DNA of 64,000 nucleotides from Rhipicephalus microplus (lineage: Eukaryota > Arthropoda > Arachnida > Ixodida > Ixodidae): the NCBI RefSeq assembly GCF_043290135.1, contig NC_134710.1, positions 253,134,092 to 253,198,091 on the forward strand, in the 5' to 3' direction. Positions 57,299-64,000 of this stretch are shown here, in pieces. Numbering within the stretch: the first letter of the stretch is position 1; each line of letters opens with the position of its first letter. A program made the translations under genes and the position numbers. The notes beneath the pieces are model-generated. The model saw only the letters and a list, made by a program, of their open reading frames with translations. It was not told the origin of the DNA and made no database searches.

Positions 57299-57376
57299 TA
57301 ATTTTGACCGAAATAATCTATTATGTTCGTTATTTCGGTCAATAATTTTGACCGAAATAATCTATTGTGTTCGTTC
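57299..57376. repeat. 44-bp tandem duplication with internal hairpin
   Basis: AATTTTGACCGAAATAATCT occurs at about 57299 and 57344, each followed by ATT(A/G)TGTTCGTT. Within it GACCGAAATAA (57306-57316) pairs perfectly with TTATTTCGGTC (57330-57340). Confidence 0.85.
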
Positions 57377-58216
57377 TCCAATATTTGACATCAATCGATG
57401 TTGCTCACTGTTAGCTCGGGTAGATGTAAATTACCTATTCGCGGCTGCAGCAATAGTGTTGATTTTGTTATGAAGATCTCATTCTAAACAATGGCATTGT
57501 CCTTAGCGGTCATATATTGCGCGATGGCCGCGGTGCTCCGACTGTCCTCTGGCTTCTTCCTTCGCTTTTAAAACACCGCCTATGACTACGAGGTTATTAA
57601 GCCAGCACGAACTTTTGTGCGCTGTTCACAGGTCTGCGGATGTCTAGAGAGGTACTATATTTAATAACTTAACAAACGCACTTACATAGTATGGACATGC
57701 AGCTGATCGAGCCGATGCGGTGGCTGGTATGGAAGCCATCGCCCTGCCCGTAGGCGTTGTCAGACCGTGGGCTTCAGTGCTGGCTCAGGTAGCACCAGTT
57801 GCTCGTCGCCTGAGCTGGTGTGGCAGTGCAAGAGGTGACTGAGTAGATGGCGGTAGGTGCTGGAATTCCGGGGTACTCGGACCCTGGAATGCAGACGTGC
57901 TCGCTGCTTCCGACTCCTGGTCTTTCGAAGGTTATTCCTTCTTTGCCGACAATCGCTGTGGCAGTGCGCGCCTGCTCCTTGCGTCGACGTGCCTCGTGCG
58001 GGTTGTATGCGTAGTCTGCGCATTGACGAACGCAGGGTACCTCGCTATACGTGGATTCAGTGATTCACGTCACCGAAGCTTCGTACAAGTGGTACGATTT
58101 AACAACGAGACTGCAAAGACATGCATTGAAAGTGTCCTTAAGTATTCGCGTGGCGTTGAAGCTCTTGAGACCGCCGTTACGAAACCCGAGTGATGGTCAG
58201 GTATACGACATGGCCG
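57377..58216. other. No assigned gene
   Basis: 57700-58200 is more GC-rich and has open frames on both strands (57897-58193 plus, 57760-58023 minus) without recognisable motifs. Confidence 0.35.
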
Positions 58217-58219
58217 TAA

Positions 58220-58591
58220 AGGTTCTTTCCCACCTGCGACCATTTGCGACTGTCGACAAAAAGTGGTTCAAGGCCATCATTGTTCACACCCTAGTTTGAC
58301 CTGTACCCATTGTCGTCTTACTGAATTTGCGACTTCTCGCATATAGCCTTCCTACCTCTGTGTAGCTCACATTGCCAGTGCCCCCAAAAGTTCTCTGACG
58401 TAATGGACCTACTCATGCGATTGGTTCACAATTTCGCGACTTACGCCATCGGACTGAAAAATTGAGCTGCCAGCAGAGTACTGAAAGCCGTCACTTGGCG
58501 ACCAAAGCGGCCGTTTACGACTAGTTCAACAAGTCGCGTTTCGATTAACTTTATTGGGCGACCGGTGCTAGACGTAGGTGTGAACAAACCT
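58220..58591. mobile_element. Probable PIF/Harbinger-type MITE, 372 bp
   Basis: Imperfect terminal inverted repeats: AGGTTCTTTCCCACCTGCGA at the left and, reading inward from the right, AGGTTTGTTCACACCTACGT. A TAA trinucleotide lies directly outside each end (58217-58219 and 58592-58594), matching the TWA target duplication of PIF/Harbinger elements. No coding capacity, as expected of a non-autonomous copy. Confidence 0.6.
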
Positions 58592-58594
58592 TAA

Positions 58595-59133
58595 CGCTGC
58601 ACGATATTGCTGCTGTCGAACAGAAAGAGCATTTGGCTGCCATTTGATACAAACACGCTCGCTTGGTGAGGTGGTCCTTCAGCAGCGATACCTTCGATGG
58701 ATTATATTAACTTATAGCTTCACACACTAGCCAGGTCAAAAGTCTTATTGTCCTTAGGTGAAATCTTTTAGTAGGGTCAGTTTGCCGCATAGATGTACCG
58801 TAAGTTCCGTGGCCGGAATGTCACAATTTCAATCTGCCATACGTGTATTTTCCACTGTAATCATTCTATTGTGTTACCGTATGTGCACTAAGCAACTCGC
58901 ACACAATTACATAAGCTTATCTGACAGGGGTATGTTTTAACACGGAACGGTAATACCCTTTAGCGTAAATGGTACAGTACTGCCATCATTGCTGGAACGC
59001 TCAGATGACGGTGGGCAGGAATATACTGGCGAGAAACACCAAGCACAAATTTTAACGACGCCTTTCACAGGGTGACACGATTTTCGTTCTACACTTTGTG
59101 ATTGCCTTTCACTTTCGTGTTTCAACTTGAGGG
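58595..59133. other. No gene seen
   Basis: No supported feature. Confidence 0.4.
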
Positions 59134-59172
59134 TAGATAGATAGATAGATAGATTGATTGATTGATAGATAG

Positions 59173-59227
<55 letters not shown>
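59134..59227. repeat. (GATA)n microsatellite
   Basis: About 94 bp of GATA with a short GATT interruption. Confidence 0.97.
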
Positions 59228-61261
59228 ATTCTGACGCACCTACAGAAAATTTATTGATCGATCAGACACTACTAAATAAGTTGTGTGGTAATTTAGGTAG
59301 CCGTTGTCATTGAAATCTTCGAAGCAGCTTCGCAAGTGAAACATTCAGCAGATAGCATGTAACTCGGGAATCGACGTTATGCGAAGCATGGGTAGGGAAA
59401 GCGGCTGTGTTTTAAGTTTTGTTATAATGCGACACGTTAGGAAATGACGCTATATATAGGCATATATGCAAAATGTTGTACGCGCACACATATTTTTACC
59501 GGTCGCACATATTTTATATAACCTGTTGTTTACACTTCCGCAACGATGCCAAGAGCAAAATGAGTACTACCAGCATAAGAAGCCGTAAGCTGACATAAAA
59601 CGTTTGTGCTTGCAAGGATGGTACGTAAAATAACTGCAGTGCATAGTACCTAACCACAACTACTGTTAACGCTATGAGGCGGCTCTATGGTAGCTGTGCA
59701 TATGGAATGTTTATACAATCGGATAGCCAGAACTGCAAGCAAAGTTGATGATTCACAAGTATTACGCCTGAAAAGCGTACTTTTGAAAGCACTATCGAGA
59801 CCAAGAGTTTCTTTGTGATAGAATACATGATTGACACCCCGAATTAGAGGATTTCATACCTTCTGGGAAGAGGAATCTTATTCTTTGCTTTCGTCCCATC
59901 AACGCTGCCCATGTTAGTTTTTCTCACCGCTCTCGCATTTGAATTACTAATGTTTGCTGTCGCCTTTCCTAGGTGCATACACACTGGCAATCACCTGTGG
60001 TGCACAATCGCATACAATGGCGCATACCCGACCCCACATGTAAAACTGGATGGCGAAAAGTGTTTGACGACGTAAGCGTTAGGATTGTGACATTATTCAT
60101 TTTTCGACCTGCGGGTCATGTTTGACAAACCACCTTACCCTTTCATACCAATTTTGGTCCACTACAAGTTAAAACGGTGATCACGAGAGCACCCAGACGT
60201 AGTCTCGTACCGGTGAACATACCGGGATATTTCCTTCGGTGGGTTGCCGCTGCTTCGGCCGCCTTGAGCTAATAAGGTTCTTTCTCGGCCTCGCTGAGAG
60301 AGCGTCACAATTTACTCAGTCGAGTGCTCATGCTAAGGTTGTTCTCCTGCGCAAAAAACACGTACATTATTAAAGCCGATAGTCCTTCTTGGGAACCTTC
60401 GGCTAAAAATTTTGGTCTGTCTGCCTGTACATGTGTTTGTTTGTCCACTCTTAACGGCACCGGGTACTTGAAACAGCCGAACCCATCCGCAGCGCTCACC
60501 AATGTTGCTCCAGATTTAGCGTTCATACTTGTGCAATTATCGATATAAAAGCAATACTTGCGCATATCTGGGGCACCATAACAACACGTATATATTTTGC
60601 ATGTCCATCTTTTTCTAGAAAAGGCATAAGTAATTTTAAGGACCGTAGCGCTTATCACGCTCCGCTGACCATGCAGCGCTTGCCCGAAAGGGCGAGGGTT
60701 TCCAACGCTTTGCTAAGACGAGATGGTGGTGGCACCTACCCGTCGCCTTGCGTTCTACTCTATCACCTGCAAGATGGGTGCGCCCGTCTCAGAGCCACGC
60801 GTTTCGTTTTATAAGAAAACTGCCAGATGGCACTCACATCTCACGTGTGACGTGATTTTATGCGTTCGTTTGCCTCCCCTGCACGCTCGAGGCACTCTAA
60901 CGCAGCGCCTCCAGAATAGCATTCGCCGATTTTCTTGCGCAGAACATCAAATAAATGTTTTTTTCACTCTCTCCACAGCAAGACTATCGTCTTTCGACGA
61001 CATTTGCAGATTAACATACAGATAAAGGGCCAATGTTTTATTTGTATTTTTATAGAGTCAAAAAGTGTATATACGGGAGCTTCATATTGGCTCAGAAATT
61101 TCCCGTGTCTCTGCCCACTATCACATCTGGAGCGCGTGCTGTGAAGCATTAGTATAAATTGATAATCAGATCACAACGATGTTTCCATGATAGTGTGCAG
61201 TGCCACACGTGTGTGGTTTTGTCACGTGTGTGGCGTCACGTGGAATGAGCTATATATTGTG
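59228..61261. other. No gene seen
   Basis: Two kb without a supported gene. Open frames at 60305-60658 (minus) and 60723-61025 (plus) show no motif. Confidence 0.35.
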
Positions 61262-61310
61262 TTGTAAGGGTACACAATAAAGAAAAGTTGGAAGTTAGCG
61301 TTCACACGGT
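61262..61310 (+). repeat. Fragment of the repeat that forms the 24-kb inverted repeat
   Basis: CACAATAAAG...TTGGAAGTTAGCG matches the right arm at 24340-24361 (GCAATAAACTGAGTTGGAAG). Confidence 0.6.
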
Positions 61311-61424
61311 CTTCTGTTTTTTCCCCTTCTTGACTGTATAGAATCTTTCTTCTACGCTCAAACTGAGCTGCGCTAAAGTCATATCATTACCATGCATCAA
61401 CTCGCCTAGTCAGCCGGTCCGGAA

Positions 61425-61665
61425 AACTTAGGAGCTCACTCATGAAATGTATTTGGACTCATTCGGACTTATATTAACAACAATATTTCTGAACCAGTCT
61501 CAATCGCACTCACACACACAAAACTTTTTCTCCACAAGACTCAGCCGGACTCCAACTACGAAAACGCTACTTACCCAGACTAAGACTCGCAGCTCAATTT
61601 GAGTCTGAGTGAGTCCGAGTGAGTCAACTCATGAGCACACTCACCTAGATTTGGCTTTCTCGACC
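61425..61665 (+). repeat. 'GAGTC' dispersed repeat, copy 2
   Basis: Same build as copy 1: ACTC-rich first half, CGAAAACGCTACTTACCCAG centre, GAGTCTGAGTGAGTCCGAGT second half, then GAGTCAACTCATGAG. Contains a perfect TGAGTCA (AP-1-like) by chance or design. Confidence 0.85.
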
Positions 61666-62027
61666 ATAAGGTCAAATGCCTTTTAATACCAATATCCCAA
61701 GCAATCGGTGCTTTTGTTGACGCCTTTTGATATTGTATCTTCGAAAACGAGTTCAGAGTGCTTGTAAACCAGGAAAGTAATTTTAGGTAATTTTTGTAAA
61801 AGATAACAGCATCATATATGCTTATCAATAATTTTTCTGGATCAGTTCGTGGGGAAGATCAGGACCTCCTGTACGTACTTCACTCCTCTGATCAACAAAT
61901 ATTGAAATGACGCATGAAGAACATGACTTCGAAATATCGGTTAGTCGACGTGATTTATAAACTTGAATTCAAATAAGGCTGATAGTGATGCTGAATATGA
62001 CTAGATAGGACTTAATGCCGGCAAAAA

Positions 62028-62285
62028 AGTTGAACTCCCTCATTCTCACTCAAGAAATACATATTGCGCTTTGCTCTTACTCGGAATCACTTTGCTCAAA
62101 ATTTCTCGAGTGAAATTCACTCGGACTCACATTCACGAAAATTTTCTTCAAGCAGACTTATTTGGGCTCAAACTCAAGACAATACTTGTCACATGGATTC
62201 ACTCAGAGTCAGACTCACGGCTACATCTAAGTCTGAGTGAGTTCGAGTGAGTCGACTCATGAGCGAGTTCGCCGACCTATGAATT
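62028..62285 (+). repeat. 'GAGTC' dispersed repeat, copy 3
   Basis: Third copy, same orientation, with ACTCGGACTCACATTCACGA and GTCTGAGTGAGTTCGAGTGA, ending GTCGACTCATGAGCGAGTTC. Confidence 0.88.
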
Positions 62286-63840
62286 TTACTGACTTTAAGT
62301 TTCCACCCTTAAGTTTAGCGCAGCATTCGCCATGACGTCACATATTTCGACGGCTCTAACAAGAGCCTACCTATATATATTAATCAGTGAAAATGAAATA
62401 TATTGACCTCCAAGAATCATAATGTTAAAAACCATGTTTGGAAAAATTTTTTAAACCAATGGCACCAACAAAGTATTTTTAAATTTATGAGGGTACGCTG
62501 GGAATTTCGTTCTGATGTAAAAAAAAAACAAAACATACCATAGTTTTCTCAGCCATTAGTTAATCTCTGATGATTAAATTAACGACGTTAGTGGTGTCAC
62601 AGTACGATTTATCAATTCAAGCTCATTTAGTGTTTATTTTCAGCGCAAGTTTAGGATCTGTCATTGTGCAACACAAAGCCAAAAAACAAATATGAAAGTG
62701 AGTGTACAGTGCACAAGCACTGAAACGTGACATCAATGGTTTTAGCATATCGTATCTGTGCCATGCGCAAAGCACTCGGGTAACAACTCGCCTCGCTACA
62801 AACGTGGCCTCACAAAAAAATTTCAGCTGTGATTTCAGTATTCGCGTCGAAACTATGGCCATATGACGCGAATCGAATGTGATGGGAACAAAAAGTAATT
62901 GCATTACTTAGCCCTACATTTGGCGTTCCTACGCGAGTACTGCACCTAAGTATATACAAGGAGTTCAGCCTGAACAATGCAAATGCTAAATGAATAAAAA
63001 GTTGCCACTATCTTGCAAGTGATAGCGCCAGGTGTTGTTGAAAAATAGGCCAACTAAACTGCCCAGAAGTGATGTGACACGACTGCGATCAGTTTAAAGC
63101 TGGGATGTCTAGGTTGCCCGCCCGCCTTCACTTCTTTTGTGTCGTCGTACTTGCGGCACGATGTAGCCATAAAGTATTTGCTACTGCTCTACGTTCGTCT
63201 CCGGGCTTCGCACGTAACAGCCGCGCATGTCCGAGCTTTGTAGCGCTATTACCCACGTAATAGATAACTACAACATTCAGCGTTGCTAAAAAGTGAAGTG
63301 TAACAGCAGTGAAAATTGCCGCACACATAATCTCACTTTATTAACTCAAGAAAATGCGTTGCAGGGTGGTGGGAGTATGAACGGAAACGTTGCATATTCG
63401 AGTATGATTTGGGAATACGCAGTTGTTATTTCGGGTTTATTATTCTTATTTATTCAATGAAGGAAAAGCGTTGCCTTCTATGAGTGGTGGGACGCTGATA
63501 TACGATGAAGTGCATACAAACACTCAAAGAAGACGGGTATCGAGGTTTCTTCTTTGCAGGAGTAACTAACCTTCCACACCGATTGCACCTATGTGGGAGT
63601 AACTGCGAAGAAGTAACCACACTCACGCGGTTACTTCTAAAAGAAGCACCAGTTATTTTGTGCAAAAAATATCAGGTTTTGGTTGACTTGACCAGCCTTT
63701 TGAAGTGCGTGCAGGTATTTGATAACATGTACACAATTGATGCGCAAGCAACACAATCAGAAATAAATTTCGGAAAACTTGCAACAAACCCGCTGGATTA
63801 AACTCGTGACCACTCATTCATCATGCGCGGACAGTAACTA
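62286..63840. other. No assigned gene
   Basis: A plus-strand open frame at 63505-63801 (98 codons) has a balanced amino-acid composition, but I do not recognise it. Nothing else is supported. Confidence 0.3.
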
Positions 63841-63946
63841 CTACACCACATTACGCTTTGTTTTTATTGCCTACACCCCATTACGCATTGTTTTTATTGC
63901 CTACACCCCATTACACTATTTTTCTAGTAACTACACCACATTACGG
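63841..63946 (+). repeat. 30-bp minisatellite, about 3.5 units
   Basis: Units CTACACC(A/C)CATTACGC..TG start at 63841, 63871, 63901 and 63931 (partial), with TTTTTATTGC at the end of the first two. The third unit is more diverged. Confidence 0.9.
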
Positions 63947-64000
63947 TACAGCACCCACTGAAAGGATACAGGCTTGTGTGTAGGCACTGATGGGTCGTTT

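Noticed and set aside
58937..59239. Minus-strand 100-codon frame
   Set aside because: Its N-terminal half is a translation of the (GATA)n microsatellite.
63505..63801. A small host gene
   Set aside because: Open and plausibly composed, but no motif, splice signal or homology that I can name; kept only as a note.

Overview
The window looks like non-coding genomic DNA of a metastriate hard tick (Ixodida). The main reason is at least ten copies of one roughly 235-bp tRNA-derived SINE. It starts GCCCCGCCRCGGTGGTCTAG, carries Pol III box A and B, and ends CCCCACAAATCAATCAAT, which I recognise as the tick SINE family usually called Ruka. Introns, poly(A) signals, long microsatellites and several retroelement classes also point to a large animal genome. 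I find no intact host protein-coding gene. The only host-gene hints are two exon-like islands with splice signals (31982-32126 plus; 40047-40246 minus).

Layout. 1-1917: 3' two thirds of an I-group LINE with RT, RNase H and zinc finger. 2.3-2.6 kb: 160-bp tandem duplication. 4.47-4.76 kb: 30-bp palindrome and MITE-like sequence. 5.54-5.88 kb: GC-rich island with two CRE motifs. 6.2-6.7 kb: SINE inserted in a SINE. 8.3-10.2 kb and 16.56-17.28 kb: CR1/L2-like LINE remnants (minus). 12.4 and 20.6 kb: two copies of a GC-rich dispersed repeat in opposite orientation. 21.0-22.9 kb: a probable P-superfamily element with inverted ends, an 8-bp target duplication and a broken THAP-domain reading frame. 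24.05-24.42 kb: long near-perfect inverted repeat, followed by a (TATC)n tract.

26.5-31.2 kb is the most informative locus. An I-group LINE was interrupted by a full-length 3.5-kb P element (THAP domain plus P transposase) with an exact 8-bp target duplication. The same LINE was separately hit by a SINE with a 13-bp duplication. Removing each insert with one duplication copy rejoins the LINE frame at both sites. 36.9-40.0 kb: RTE-like LINE (minus).

42.2-48.5 kb is a four-level nest. A SINE is split by an LTR-like segment, which is split by a complete but dead Gypsy element (163/169-bp LTRs, ATAT target duplication), which in turn carries another SINE. 48.5-52.5 kb: a second, different Gypsy relic with LTRs. 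53.8-57.3 kb: another I-group LINE relic with an internal 170-bp duplication. 58.22-58.59 kb: a probable PIF/Harbinger MITE. The rest is AT-rich sequence with microsatellites, a dispersed 'GAGTC' repeat family and a terminal 30-bp minisatellite.

Nothing here forms a working gene system. The value of the window is as a layered record of transposition, with two P-superfamily elements whose boundaries can be defined from the sequence itself.
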